This document shows positions 27,401-38,765 of a stretch of 64,000 bases of DNA, one piece after another. Where the stretch lies: contig OZ024789.1 in NCBI GenBank assembly GCA_964017065.1, positions 5,411,254 through 5,475,253 on the forward strand, in the 5' to 3' direction. Positions within the stretch are counted from its first letter, which is position 1. Every line of letters starts with the position of its first letter. This DNA comes from Haliclona indistincta (lineage: Eukaryota; Porifera; Demospongiae; Haplosclerida; Chalinidae). Below the pieces are notes generated by a model, which made no database searches, was not told the origin of the DNA, and saw only the letters and a program-made list of their open reading frames with translations. A program made the translations under genes and the position numbers.

Positions 27401-30400
27401 ATATGGAACAAGATGGCTTCAGAAAGACTGAGAACACTTGGACTACAGCCAGTAGTGGGAGACCTTGTCATGACTAAAAGAAAATCAAAAGGTGAATTTG
27501 AGTTAGACTATCTATATCGTAAGGGATACTAGAGAGTCTATTTACATATCAATATTGACTTGGCAACAGTCTGCTCAAATCATTGAGAAATGAGAATAAT
27601 TTATTATGGTGTCACACACTTGTTTGCTGTATGTCAAATGCCGCTGTGTGTAGTAATGTAAACTATTGTGTAACACAAGGAAGTGTGGGTAGGTTGGTAG
27701 TGAGGTTTAGTAGTGAGGTCTCATTTTATGATTTCTTCTCATTTGTAGGGAAAAGTGATGGAGTGAGTCAACAGGATATGAGTGATTTCACTACATGTTG
27801 ATCTTGTTATGGTAGGAGGGAGTGTCTGAGGAGAGGGATGTAGCTGTTGAAGAGGTTGTGTATGTGACTGAAGAGAATATTCAAGAGTTTACAATAGCAG
27901 ACGTGGTCATGCCCTTGCCTGGATTCAGTGTGAAATATCCGAAAAACTCTGGTAGGTGAGAACTTGTGTGTGTGTGTGTGTGTGTGTGAGTGAGTGAGTG
28001 AGTGAGTGAGTGAGTGGGTGGGTGGGTGGGTGGGTGAGTGAGTGAGTGAGTGAGTGAGTGAGTGAGTGAGTGAGTGAGTGAGTGAGTGAGTGAGTGAGTG
28101 AGTGAGTGAGTGAGTGAGTGAGTGAGTGAGTGAGTGAGTGAGTGAGTGAGTGAGCATGTTAGAGGTAGTCAATGCACATGCGAAAGTGATGTAACGTAAA
28201 TTGGGAAATTTTCGTTGTTAAAATACTTTCGTGGTAAGGATCAACCACGAAAATTAAACACGAAATTTTTTAACAACGAAAATTTGTAAACACATGTATG
28301 CCGAGTTGCGAGTTGTATGCTGGAAGTTTATGCCCAAGAGCTGGCTACAGCTGAAATACTGTCTGTCTGGAGTTAATTTTCAGCCAGCGACTGTGAGCGA
28401 CCTTCTACTTTGTTGTCAGAAGCATCTCTGATGTCTGGGGAACAAATGGGCAGGATTCTTTCATTCAGCTGGCTCCTACACTCTTGTATATACAATGACC
28501 AGAATACAAGCATCGTTACAGCTCTCAGCAGCAACAGTCGTGCAGTATTGTCTAGAAACTCACTGAAACTGTGTATGCTCACTTACACGTTGACGATGTT
28601 AAAATATTTTCGTGGGGCAGGTCGACCCACGAAAATATTTTAACACGAAAATTTTGTTACACGAAAATTTCCCGATTTACGGTATTTTTATTTATTCAGC
28701 TGGAGGCCTGTATTTGTCTCTACTTTCTAAGGATGATTTATCTCCAGAGAAACTGAGACACAGAGTCAGGTGAGAGACAATAACATTGCCAGCAACAAGC
28801 GGACATATTAGCGTCTAGTCTATAATAGGACGCTAATATTTCCATGTATGAATAAACTAGTACATATTATTCATTTACAATTTTGTAGAAAATGTATCTG
28901 TATAAATTGCCAAGTTTTCATTCTTTTAGTTGTCCTTGCTACTATAGTGACTTGTGCATAATCGGATACCGCACAGCGGGAAAGTTTTGCGGGAGAAAAT
29001 TTTCGCGAATTTCACGAATTATAGGCTATTCGCAAAAATATTATCCTCGAATGTCTTGTTTTTTGTTGACAAAGATACGGCAACAGCGCTGATTTGCGAA
29101 AATATTATTCGCGGATGCTCTATCTCACGCATTCGCAAAAATTTTCTCCCGCGAAAATTTTCCGCTATACGGTATTAACCTGTAAACGGCTATTGGCTAT
29201 GTAACGTACTACCATTATTGCTGTCAATGATGAGTGTGTATTATTGCAGGGACTTTGCTCTACCTGGAGGATATCGGAAAATGATTGTGAAGCCAGGAAA
29301 TGTAAAATGGTCAGTTTTTAAAACCAGAGGACCTTGCCAGAACGAAAAGGATTTTTTTCTGTGTAGGGAGGTGATTGAGTACAACGATGTGACTGTTCCG
29401 TTGGCACGATCTGACAGAGAGATTCTGGAAGGAAAAGTGCATTCTTCAGCTGTGAATGACACTTCAGGTGACATCTGTTGCTACACACACTTTGTCCAGA
29501 AATGATGTTCCAGTGGATTGGTGCACTGTTAGCCTTCAGAGTCTAATAACAAACATCATTTTCAGCACAGTTTGCTGACGGTAGAAGCCTCGTCTGACTG
29601 AGCCTCGTCTTTTTCAGAGAGGTCATAGCATGCTAGACTAGTTTCAGACCTACATTCTAGTGTTGTAAATGTTAACAATAACTAAAACTAAAACCTATTT
29701 TAGTAAGGGTCAAATCATTATTGTTAACAATAACAAACTATAACTAATATTACCAGACTGAACTTTACTATTAATAACTAAAACTAAAATTAGACCAACG
29801 TTTTAGTTATTGTAAAGTGATTAAAAATGCAAAAACCAATCATGTGAGACATGATTGATAGCATCTTTTTCATGTGATTGCTGTAATACAACATGTTTCA
29901 AGACCTTATCACAGCTAAGAAGGCAATTCTGCTGTTTCTATTAAAAAGCAACACATCTTGCTAACACTAATAGCACGCTAATAACAATAACAATAATTCA
30001 CAATAACTAAAACTAAAATGTGCTTAATTTTCTTGTTAACAAATTATAACTATAACAAAAGACACCAACAATGTTACTTTAACAATAACTAAACTAAAAT
30101 TAACCCCCATTCTTCTACAACACTACTACATTCACCTAATTTTTTGCTCAAACTCAATTGGTGCCTACCGTATTGTCCTCATCTAATTCCTTGTATACAA
30201 TTCCTCATACAATTCCTCATGAACTAGTGGTGTTCCCACTATAGATGACAGACTAACTGCCCTCAAGGTGGAGTTCTCTCTCCCTTCCTCCTCATACGCT
30301 ACCATGGCGCTGAGAGAGGTGACAAAACTAGACACATCAGCTCGCTACCAAGCAAACCTCAATGACCCATCAGATAGCAAAGAGAAAGACCAGGATGATA

Positions 30401-30450
30401 ACAATGAAGACGATAGTGAAGAATTAGCTCTACATGTAACTCAACTATAA
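24447..30450 (+). CDS. PUS7: Pseudouridylate synthase 7 (TruD family)
   Basis: Eighteen exons: 24447-24622, 24674-24761, 24821-24922, 25217-25343, 25584-25704, 25754-25831, 25890-25958, 26216-26278, 26345-26470, 26811-26872, 26952-27115, 27353-27491, 27749-27762, 27816-27951, 28700-28769, 29250-29309, 29367-29467 and 30245-30450. The sum is 1902 bases, 633 residues, with every phase closing; human PUS7 has 661. The catalytic TruD motif [13 protein letters not shown] is present, with Asp218 as the expected nucleophile. Other family signatures are [51 protein letters not shown] and DVVMPLPGF. The enzyme isomerises uridine to pseudouridine in tRNA and mRNA. The N-terminus has the basic stretch KRPKVD, a possible NLS. 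Exon 13 is a 14-base microexon. Its 3' exons were copied along with the NLR genes downstream. Three TEs sit in its introns. Confidence 0.95.
25996..26110. repeat. 20-base-type minisatellite in PUS7 intron 7
   Basis: Repeated TGTTTGTCTCTTTATTT units, five or six copies. The duplicated PUS7 copy at 44345-44400 has only one or two. Confidence 0.9.
27121..27305. repeat. CTCA repeat and longer minisatellite in PUS7 intron 11
   Basis: A (CTCA)n run followed by tandem CCAACTCACTCGTTCACTC units. The repeat reads into the upstream exon frame as Thr-His-Ser-Leu and must be spliced out. Confidence 0.9.
27966..28154. repeat. GT and GAGT repeat in PUS7 intron 14
   Basis: A (GT)n run followed by a long (GAGT)n run with a GGGT patch. 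Confidence 0.95.
28194..28682. mobile_element. TA-flanked MITE in PUS7 intron 14
   Basis: The ends ACGTAAATTGGGAAATTTTCG and CGAAAATTTCCCGATTTACGG are inverted and flanked by TA (28192-28193 and 28683-28684). The duplicated PUS7 copy near 46609 has the uninterrupted site GTGATGTATTTTC, which proves the boundaries. An inner pair of TTTTCGTGG hairpins is also present. Confidence 0.9.
28970..29172. mobile_element. TA-flanked MITE in PUS7 intron 15
   Basis: Ends CCGCACAGCGGGAAAG and GAAAATTTTCCGCTATACGG, bounded by TA. The same insertion exists in the second PUS7 copy (46954-47142), so it predates that duplication. Confidence 0.85.
29658..30125. mobile_element. hAT-like element in PUS7 intron 17
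   Basis: The ends TAGTGTTGTA...CTACAACACTA are flanked by a perfect 8-base duplication CTACATTC (29650-29657 and 30126-30133). The other PUS7 copies (near 37000 and 47675) lack it. The interior is rich in AACAATAACTAAAACTAAAA repeats and has no ORF of note. Confidence 0.9.
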
Positions 30451-30761
30451 TTTGTTGTATGGTAAATTGCATAATGTATATGATAATTTATACCAGAAAC
30501 AGTTTACAGAATATAATTGCTTATTGCCTAGTCGTTATAAACGCAACTAAGGAGTGATGAATAATTATATATTATTTTTAGTTTTGAAAGCGTGACTCAT
30601 CTTTACATCGCGTGAGCTCGTAGTGGTCAACATACCAGTGAACTTCAACTCCAGTTTCAACTTGTTTACCTGGAAAAGTGAATAGGAACTCAATAGCAAC
30701 GCAACGTTGTTTAGCAGCTATACGTATGTACCACTAGGCAGTGCTTAGATCATAGTTCATA
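30451..30761 (+). promoter_or_regulatory. Upstream region of NLR-1
   Basis: 311 bases between the PUS7 stop and the NLR-1 ATG. The last part (AGCAGCTATACGTATGTACC at about 30714 onward) is nearly identical upstream of NLR-3, but differs from the shared upstream sequence of NLR-2 and NLR-4. It should hold the NLR-1 promoter. Confidence 0.55.
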
Positions 30762-33700
30762 ATGTCAGGAGACCCCGGCCAGAGGACAGCTACAGGTGAG
30801 TGTGCTCAACTCGATCAGTACAGAAGCTGTGGTTTATAATACACTAACTCTACTCCACAGTTGCTGATGACAACACTGCTGTGCACCATGTGTTCCGTGA
30901 ACACTTTGATCAACTTGTGGAGGCAATGGGGACTAGTCCAACTGCACTGATAGCAGTCCTCTACTCTAAACAACTGATCAGTTATACTGATAAGATCAAC
31001 CTCACCTCACTCACTGGTGTTGGTAATATTGACAAGGCCACCAGGTTACTGAATGCAGTAGAGGCTAAAATGAAGGCTGAGCCCAGAGCAGCTCGAGTGG
31101 TGAGAGAATTGTGTGAGGTAGTGAATGATCATCCCGCACTGAGACTTGTTGCTGATAGAATCACAACAGCACTAGGTGAGTCGAAATAGTTTTAAAGCGG
31201 TGATACACTATAGAGCATTGTTGCCTGCATGCTCAAAATAATATTTGGGAAGAAGTCCACCATTACTGCTGTGCTTGCCATTAGTGAGTTAGAGCCCTCG
31301 ACTCCTAGCTCCCTCTCCATGGCTCCTTGTACATGTATGTCATACCAGCAATAGAATGGCATCATAATTATTAATTTTGTGCAACAATTTTGCTTCGAAT
31401 TCACATGACCTCCGCATTACCTACATGTAATACACAAGTTGTTGCAGGCAACATTGTTGCCTGCATGGTTGTGTGCAACTAAAGGCCGTAGTGTACTAAA
31501 CAATTTTATTTTAATTTTGTTACACGCAACCAGGCAAAAATATTGCCTGCAAAAATCGCATAGTGTGTCATGCAAATTTGAAGCAACTTTGATGTTGCAT
31601 GCAACTTTAATTTGTTGCGCTAATAGAGCGCCCTATTCCAGGCAACAATTAACAATGTTGCAAGCAACAAAGTTACGTAGTGTATCATTGTCTTAAGTTG
31701 CATAGTGTATCATGACCTTTATAGTTGCATCTGGCACTCCCTTCAGATCAACCTGCTTCCAGTATTACAGTAACTGTATCTGCTCCACACACTCCGCATG
31801 TCCAGAAGTACATCAACTACCTCAAGAATCGCTACATTAAAAAATCACCACTACTGAAGGAAACAGTGGTCAAGGTCCGACCGAAAGATTTCATTCACCT
31901 TAACCTGGTCACTGATGCAGCCCAAGACAAGAAGATAAAGAGTCAGTGCCTCTTGCTACAGCTCCGTGGAGACGTTGCTGCAATTAAGAAGAAAAGGATA
32001 CCAATGGAGATGGAGGACATTGGTATCAGTAAGGACCAATCAGTAGCACAACACATTTTGGTAGAAGGTAGTCCGGGAATAGGAAAGACAATGTTCTCTT
32101 GGGAGCTTTGTCGCCAATGGGCAGAGGGCAAGATGCTAAAAGATAGAGATATCGTTTTAATGTTACAGCTGCGTAATAAGCGTGTGCGAGAGGCAAAGAA
32201 GTTGTCCGATCTTTTCCATCATGACAATGATAGCATCAAACAGAAGGTTTTAGAGCATATAACCTGGGTAGATGGTGAAGGTGTGTTTCTAGTGCTTGAA
32301 GGATACGATGAGTTAACAGAGGATCAGAGAGCAGAAGGCAGCATATTGAATCAGCTTCTTATAGGAGAATGTCTGCCAGAAGCATCAATTATGGTGACTA
32401 GTCGACCACTAGCCAGTGATAGCTTGTGTCCAGAGTTTAAGGAGAGTGCTGATCAACACATAGAAATAGTGGGATTCAATGACGAGGATATAAAATCATT
32501 CTTGGAAAGTGCATGTCAAAATTTAGAGCAGCCCCAAATAATTTTGGCCGACCTGTTGTCGTACATATCTTCCAACCCTTTTGTGTCCTCTTTGATGTAT
32601 ATCCCTCTTCAATGTGCTATAATCACTGCTCTGTACATTGAGAAATGGCAAGAGGAGGGTAGTCTTTATGCTCCCACTACACTGACACAGCTTTACACAG
32701 ACCTACTGCTCAGCTCGCTGATTCGCTACATGAGGGATAAACCGATCTACAGTAAGTGTGAAATGATTGCAATCATGCAACTGTCAGACTTGCCCTTAGA
32801 GGTGCAGGAACAGGTTAGTAAGCTGTCCCAGCTAGCAGCAAAGGGTCTGGAGAACAGGCAGTTTATATTCGATAGCATTCCGTGTGATCACATGGGTCTG
32901 ATGCAAAGTACAGGGGAAGAATTAGTACTTGGCAGCTCAGTGTCTTATTGTTTTTTACACCTGACGCTACAGGAATATTTGGCCGCCTTGCACTGGTCTA
33001 GAATGGGCTCGGAGGATTTGGTTAGCCTAGTTAATGAGACGAGTCTGTTCCCTCTTGACACACTTGTTAAGGATGGAATTAGTGAGGCAACACATTACCA
33101 TTGGCCAGCTCTTTACTTTCTTTCTGGTCTCACTAAACTCACCTCGATTCCATTTGAGCTGCTGAGAAAATGCCTTAAAGCAGCTTTCACAGAGTTGACC
33201 AGTGATTCAACAAGTTATGCCCTAAGGGAAATGCCAAGCTTGTCAACTTATTTGTCAGCTACTTATGGAGCAGAGTATAATCCTTATTTCTTTCAACTGC
33301 TGTTTGAATCGCAGTCTCGTGAACTGGTTGCTAAGTTATTTATTGGGGATTTGAGTAATCCCATGAGTACTAATCCACTTGAATGCTTTGTTACTGCCTG
33401 GTGTGTTGCCAACAGTAGTCCCGAGTCACGATGGCTTGTTCGCTTTGGGGATGTGTTGGCTTTTGAAAAGTTTGTCGAAAATTTTGATAGATTTGGTTGT
33501 TGTTCAACTGATAGCAGGCATGGCACTATTGCAGGGATTTTTGTCAGAGATTGCACTTATCAAGCTTCTAACTTGAAATCTTCACTTTCACTGCCTTCAA
33601 TGTTTCCATGTATCGAATATCTTGGTTTTGGTGGCATTCGTTTTGCTGATGTAGAACACTTCGTGGCCTTGTTTTCTATTGTACACGAATTTGCCTCATT

Positions 33701-34244
33701 GAAAGTATTGGAGATCCATTTTGAAGGTGATGAAGGTTATTTACCGAAAGTGATTATACCACCACAGCACTGCCCATCACTATACACTCTTATAATTTCT
33801 GGCTTGTTTCTGGTTCAATGTTTTGTTTTGCCTAATATCTACACGCTGACTACACTAGATTTTCCGCTGCCAATTAACTCTTCCAATCTCAGCAGTCTCT
33901 GCGCTTGCCTGGGTCAAACCACCAGTCTCAAGGTATTAATAATAACGGACGCTGATGTAACTGATGATGAAGCCAGGGAATTGGCTAGTGCTCTGGAGAA
34001 GAATAGGTCACTGGAAGTCTTGGGATTTATGGCTAACAAAGTGACAATCACTGATGAAGCTAATAGAATAATTGGAAAAGTATTGAATAACCGCCCATCA
34101 ATAAAAAAGATTTTTTTAAAAGACGACGGCTCCCCCATTGATGATGATCTAGAACTAGCTATGGCCGAGAGTCAAGCAACAAGAAGTATCGAAGAAGATG
34201 AGGAGCTACAGCAAATATTGGCCTTGTCTCTTGTAGAACAATAA
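30762..34244 (+). CDS. NLR-1: death-fold, NACHT, LRR protein
   Basis: Three exons, 30762-30795, 30861-31175 and 31747-34244, for 948 residues. Exon 2 (residues 12-116) encodes an alpha-helical death-fold domain (VFREHFDQLVEAM, DKATRLLNAVEAKMK, ARVVRELCEVVNDHP) that looks closest to CARD or DEATH. Exon 3 carries a spacer (KYINYLKNRYIKKSPLL), then NACHT with Walker A GSPGIGKT at 224-231, Walker B FLVLEGYDEL at about 297-306 and sensor MVTSRPLAS near 331-339. The helical segment FLHLTLQEYLAALHW follows, and last come a few ribonuclease-inhibitor-type leucine-rich repeats (LCACLGQTTSLKVLII, ARELASALEKNRSLEVLGF). Such tripartite proteins are cytosolic pattern sensors that oligomerise on ligand and ATP binding; sponges carry large NLR families. 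The ligand is unknown. It is the best intact copy of the array, and its ATG context is the same as in the other three copies. Confidence 0.93.
31190..31735. repeat. GTTGC-rich MITE with captured VIT/vWA fragment in NLR-1 intron 2
   Basis: The ends TGATACACTAT...GTAGTGTATCA are inverted, and the interior is full of GTTGCATGCAAC-like motifs. Bases 31244-31345 match the VIT/vWA exon near 14295-14400, about 60 of them identically (TTGGGAAGAAGTCCACCATT onward). The fragment is antisense to the NLR. Versions of the same repeat lie in the introns of NLR-2 and NLR-4 and in SRCR 2 intron 3. Confidence 0.8.
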
Positions 34245-35040
34245 TCCTTGTACTAGTACTGTATATACATTGCAAAGTTAACACTAATCAAGTATTGAGG
34301 AATTCCTATAATAAAATTTTCCTAATAAAATCTTATAATAGTCTTTACTTGTTTCTTGTACACTATAGTCTCTCAAGTACACACACTATTGCTATATTAT
34401 TATCGATACTATCACCTCATATAACGCTTTTCCTTTTTCCTACTTTTGTATAAAAAAAAATTTTTTTCCAAACCTTGTCTACCAATAATATTGTCTATCG
34501 ACAAACTCTGTATAATGATTTTTTCAGTGTTACAATTATTTCATTATAATCTGTATACTACCGTTATAGTCTTGTGTGCATTGTTTGTTATAATAAGTGT
34601 TAGAATAAATTGTTGTCTTCGTTCGTTATCGACAGCGGTGGTTATTGAAGTGATGAGAATTAATTTTGAGAAATAATAATAAGTCATTGTTGGTCAGTGA
34701 TAAGAATGTCGCCCTGAGAGATTATGTAGGCACACTGTGGGAGACAGATGAGTGATTAAGTATATCTGCTAGCATTGTACAGTGTACCTATTTCAAGTCT
34801 AAGCAAGAGACTGACGACCCCCCTCTTAAAAGAACCTTTGTGCAGCTATAAAGTCAAGTACATATGTAGGATGAGACTTTAAGTCTTCATGGTTCCAAAA
34901 CAGTGCTAAGGAGTTGAATTTATGCTCTTTTAAGACTTTAGGGATAATACTAAATTAAAGTTATCAAAGGTCTAGAAAATAAACAGCAGTATTATAGAAT
35001 GCTTCCGAAGACTGCTTAGCTTGTGAGTCTTTTATGTGTG
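34245..35040. other. 3' flank of NLR-1
   Basis: AT-rich sequence with several AATAAAA signals shortly after the stop (for example at 34310 and 34324), probably the polyadenylation region. The same flank follows NLR-2 and NLR-3. No gene is seen. Confidence 0.5.
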
Positions 35041-35285
35041 TTGCTTACTCGTGTTGTGTAGCTGTACTAGTAGTGGTTAGCTGCTCATCTGGTGATGGAA
35101 CAGCACCAGCAGAAGAGTGATGGTTTCCATTTTCTTCAACCTCTTCTCCATCGTATATTGCTACACCATGTTGCTTGTCTTCTTGAATTATTAATGGTGC
35201 TTTTTCAGTTGTGAAGTGCCATAAAAACTGTGCAGTGAAGCCTCACTAACAGACACCACTATGATCAAATCATTCATTGAGATTA
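35041..35285 (-). pseudogene. Broken copy of the small secreted-protein ORF
   Basis: This is homologous to the intact 81-codon ORF at 56932-57177. The C-terminal part still reads DEQLTTTSTATQHE in frame, but one base is missing in the CAACTGAAAAAGC stretch (CAACTGAACAAAGC in the intact copy). That puts a stop after about the middle, and the start codon region has changed. An in-frame 3-base indel separates the two copies further on. Confidence 0.6.
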
Positions 35286-35848
35286 TTAACAAGGGCAAAA
35301 ATATGCACGTGAATGCAATTCTGTGCTGTACAAAATGTCTGTTATAACATGCATATCATAATGGTGGCTGTATTTTAGAGGTTCAGATTGACAGTGTTGC
35401 ACTATACTGTGGGCCCAAAATGTGCACACAAATTTTTTTAACTTTAACACTAAGTCTTGCAACAATGTTGACTGAGCAAGAGACTGCAGTGAATGTATGT
35501 AAGTATCAAAGCTGACAGTAAAGAGAGCCAACACTTGAGTGTTATCATTCGTGATCTAGTGATGCCAGTGATGGTATTCCTCTTCTCATCAATACACCTG
35601 TCAGACATTCTGGACAACAAGATCAGGAAAAGTGCATGTAACAGGCGTCTGGTATAGAGCAGTAACTCAGTGATTTGTTGTGTACAGTATAAAGCAAGAA
35701 TCATGATTATATCTATACTATAGAGCAGTAACACAGTGGTATTACATGTATATGTACAATATTTCACTCAATTAAGACTATAATAATTATAGTGTCTGCT
35801 TAGAGCAGTAACTCATATAAGCATAACAAGGTCAAGATCACTAATAAT

Positions 35849-36255
35849 TAGTGTTGTACCTATACAGTATTTTGCCTATACAGTACTATACCGATAATAT
35901 AGGCACACAATATCACTGATATTGAACCGATACAGATATTATTTTTGTGTACGTGCAAAACCAAAAATGTGATCGAAATGGCTAGAGGAGTCCCATTTTG
36001 GAGGCACTTTTGCATCGATTCTGTTAAATCAGACATCGCTGATAAAAAGAGAAACAGGGTTGCAGCTGTAAAAGTGGACTAATACTACTATTTTGGAAGA
36101 AGAACTTGCAGTTACTGAATTTGAGTATTGATTTTTAAAACAAAAATGTGGTCTATACTTTCTACATTTAAATTGCCTAGCTATAACCGATCCTTGCCTA
36201 TAGTACAAATATAGGTGCCTATACAGATACAGATACTAGTATAGGTACAACACCA
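35849..36255. mobile_element. hAT-like element downstream of NLR-1
   Basis: The ends TAGTGTTGTACCTATAC and GTATAGGTACAACACCA are inverted, with 8-base flanks CTAATAAT at 35841-35848 and 36256-36263. The equivalent place after NLR-3 (near 57600) has no insertion. The ends match those of the element at 29658. Confidence 0.88.
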
Positions 36256-36339
36256 CTAATAATGCATGCTCTTTGCCTCAATATATAAAAGTCAGCATTG
36301 CATGAATCATAGTGTTAACTGCATGGATCTTAGGATACT

Positions 36340-36755
36340 CACTGGTCAGGAAGATAATGATATCTCTAAAGAGTATTCATCTCTACTCTCAGTTGCAGAA
36401 AATTAATTATTGCCAGAGAAACTGAGACAGTACACATGCAGAGACAATGAGTATGCATATTGAGTACGTATTATTGTCAACTTATTTAATTTGCTCTGCC
36501 TGGAAGCTACTGGAAAATGATAATGAAACAGAGAATGTAAATGGTCAGTTTGGTGTTTCATAGTAGTTTGAGTGACTCAACTTCAACCTTGCACGACAAA
36601 TTATTGTACTTTTTCTATAGGTTGTGTAAGGAAGTAATTGAGTACAATGATGTGGCTGCTTCATTCAAGGTGGTTCTATTGGCACAGAACAGTCTGACAA
36701 AGAGATTTTAGAGGGAAAAGTGCATTCACCAGTTGGGAATGACACTTCAGGTAGA

Positions 36756-36799
<44 letters not shown>

Positions 36800-37276
36800 T
36801 ACCACAAAAATTAAGTTATGAGCACCTGTTGTTAAGCACATGCACTTTGTCCAAGAAACCCATAAATGTGGATTGTGCATTTGCTGTGAGCCTTCAGAGT
36901 CTAACAAACATCCATTAAAGCAAGTTTGGTGATGGTAAAAACCCATTTTTGTTTGTGATAAGAGGTCACAGCACGCTAGATTAGTTTCAGACACACATTC
37001 ACTTGCTCAAGCTCAATTGGTGCCTACAGTATTGTGCATCTAATATGAACTAGTGGTGTTCCCACTATAGATGACAGACTAACTGCCCTCAAGGTGGAGT
37101 TCTCTCTCCCTTCCTCCTCATATGCTACCATGGCGCTGAGAGAGGTGACAAAACTGGACACATCAGCTCACTACCAAGCAAACCTCAATGACCTATCAGA
37201 TAACAAAGAGAAAAATAGCAACGAATTCGAAGACGACGATAGTGAAAAAATTGCTTTACATGTGACTCAACTATAA
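36340..37276 (+). pseudogene. PUS7 3' fragment (exons 15-18) before NLR-2
   Basis: Decayed homologues of PUS7 exon 15 (CCAGAGAAACTGAGAC), exon 16 (TTTGCTCTGCCTGGAAGCTA), exon 17 (36621-36752, with an extra 12-base stretch) and exon 18 (37071-37276) occur in order. Exon 18 keeps its full 206-base frame to the TAA ([16 protein letters not shown]...LHVTQL), but the earlier exons are broken. An (AC)n run at 36759-36797 lies in the intron. Confidence 0.85.
36759..36797. repeat. AC dinucleotide repeat
   Basis: A run of AC at the former intron 17 donor. The related copy at 58160 has a shorter run. Confidence 0.9.
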
Positions 37277-37869
37277 TAATGTTGTAAATTGAAGAGTTGT
37301 ATTGTTTAATATTGTTTATTCTGATAGTTATTTTACTCTATTGCTGTTATATACATACAGCAGGACTGTACTGACTTTTATTGGAGCAATGGGAGAAGCA
37401 TGCAAAGGTATAGGTGGCGGTGCACCATTGCAGAAACGATGATGCTTTATGATAGTGCACTGAGTAAATCACTCAGCAGAGCTCGGTAAGACTGTTAGCT
37501 AGTTTAGCTGTTATTATCGCAACACGCAATCCCTGCTCCACCATAGAGATAAAAGATAGAATCAAATTATATGCGGGATTGATGAATAATAATTACTACA
37601 TAAGCCGAATAATTATTCTAAGCTATAATCCGGCTCTAATTGTAATTATGCAGAGAAAAATTATAAAGGCGTGGCTTATTTACACGTGATCGTGAAAATA
37701 GTGGTCACCATTTTGTCAGTAAATTTCAACTTCAGCCTGCAACAATTTCAACTTTGGCATCTGCGGAGCAAGTGAGTAGGAACTGAATATCATGTTGTTA
37801 TGCACTACATACATCTGCTGATCTGCAGCTAGTACGTGTACGTATCCGTCTACACCTGCGTGGTTCATA
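37277..37869 (+). promoter_or_regulatory. Upstream region of NLR-2
   Basis: Shares long similarity with the sequence before NLR-4 (58722-59314), for example GGCGTGGCTTATTTACACGTG and CTGCAGCTAGTACGTGTACG, but not with that before NLR-1 and NLR-3. No gene is seen. Confidence 0.5.
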
Positions 37870-37893
37870 ATGTCTGGAGACCCCAGCCAGAGG

Positions 37894-38182
37894 CAGTGGC
37901 GGTTCTAGAGAGAAATGTTTGGGGGGGCCACTGAATGCGCGCGCTTGCGCGCGCGCGATTTTGGGAAATAGCTAATTAATATTCATTAGAATACGTCATT
38001 TTAAACTGCCCGTGTACGTTCGCGGTAGCCTGTTGGAGAGCAGGACAGACCGCGAAACAGCTGAGTCAGGCAAGACAAGCAAGGTACATACGTTTTGGTT
38101 GGAGGAGGCAAGTAAAAGTTTTACAGAGGGCAATTTTGGGGGGGCCATGGCCCCCCCAGGCCCCCCCCTAGAACCGCTACTG
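37894..38182. mobile_element. hAT-like MITE inserted in NLR-2 exon 1
   Basis: CAGTGGCGGTTCTAG and CTAGAACCGCTACTG are inverted ends of the classic hAT form. The 8-base target GCCAGAGG is duplicated at 37886-37893 and 38183-38190. G-rich ends (GGGGGGGCCA) and a GCGCGC run lie inside. Removing one duplication restores the exon 1 sequence seen in NLR-3. Confidence 0.93.
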
Positions 38183-38581
38183 GCCAGAGGACAGGTGAGT
38201 CTGAATAACTGTAGCAGCTGTGGTTACATTGAGTCCTCTCCACAGTTGCTGATGACAACACTGCTGTGTACCATGTGTTCCGTGAACACTTTAATGACCT
38301 AGCGAGGGAATTGAGTACCAGTCCAACTGCACTGATACCAGTCCTCTACTCTAAACAACTGATCAGTGATACTGATAAGATCAAGCTCTCAACACTTACT
38401 GGTGTTAGTGATTTCGAAAAGGCAATCAAGTTACTGAATGCGGTGGAGACTACAATGAAGGCTGAGCCCAGAGCAGCACAAGTAGTGAGAGAATTGTGTG
38501 AGGTAGTGAATGATCATCCTGCGCTGAGACTTGTTGCTGATAGGATCACAACAACGCTAGGTGAGTGCAACTGGTTTTAAA

Positions 38582-38765
38582 GCAGTGATACACTATAGAA
38601 CATTGTTGCCTGCATGCTCAAAATTTGGGAAGAAGTCTACCATTACTGCTGTGCTTGCCATTAGTGAGTTAGAGCTCTCGACTCCTCCCTCCACTACAGC
38701 CCATGGCTGGTGAGGATCCTTGTAAACATGTATGTCACACCAGCAATAGAATGGCGTCATAATTA
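38582..38765. repeat. GTTGC MITE (left part) with captured VIT/vWA fragment, NLR-2 intron 2
   Basis: It begins GTGATACACTATAGAACATTG. Bases 38624-38735 match the VIT/vWA exon, including CCACTACAGCCCATGGCTGG, and are a longer and better copy than in NLR-1. The right part of the MITE is at 40545-40850, separated by later insertions. Confidence 0.8.

Noticed and set aside
27114..28172. Thr-His-Ser-Leu repeat ORFs on both strands, also at 45460-45600 and 46383-46622
   Set aside because: They are translations of CTCA/GTGA tandem repeats in PUS7 introns.
31192..31404. Short ORF reading [18 protein letters not shown] in NLR-1 intron 2
   Set aside because: It is the captured VIT/vWA fragment, too short and unlinked to be a gene.
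36060..36130. Possible tRNA or small RNA gene in the region after NLR-1
   Set aside because: No cloverleaf or internal A and B boxes could be assembled; the sequence belongs to the hAT-like insertion at 35849-36255.
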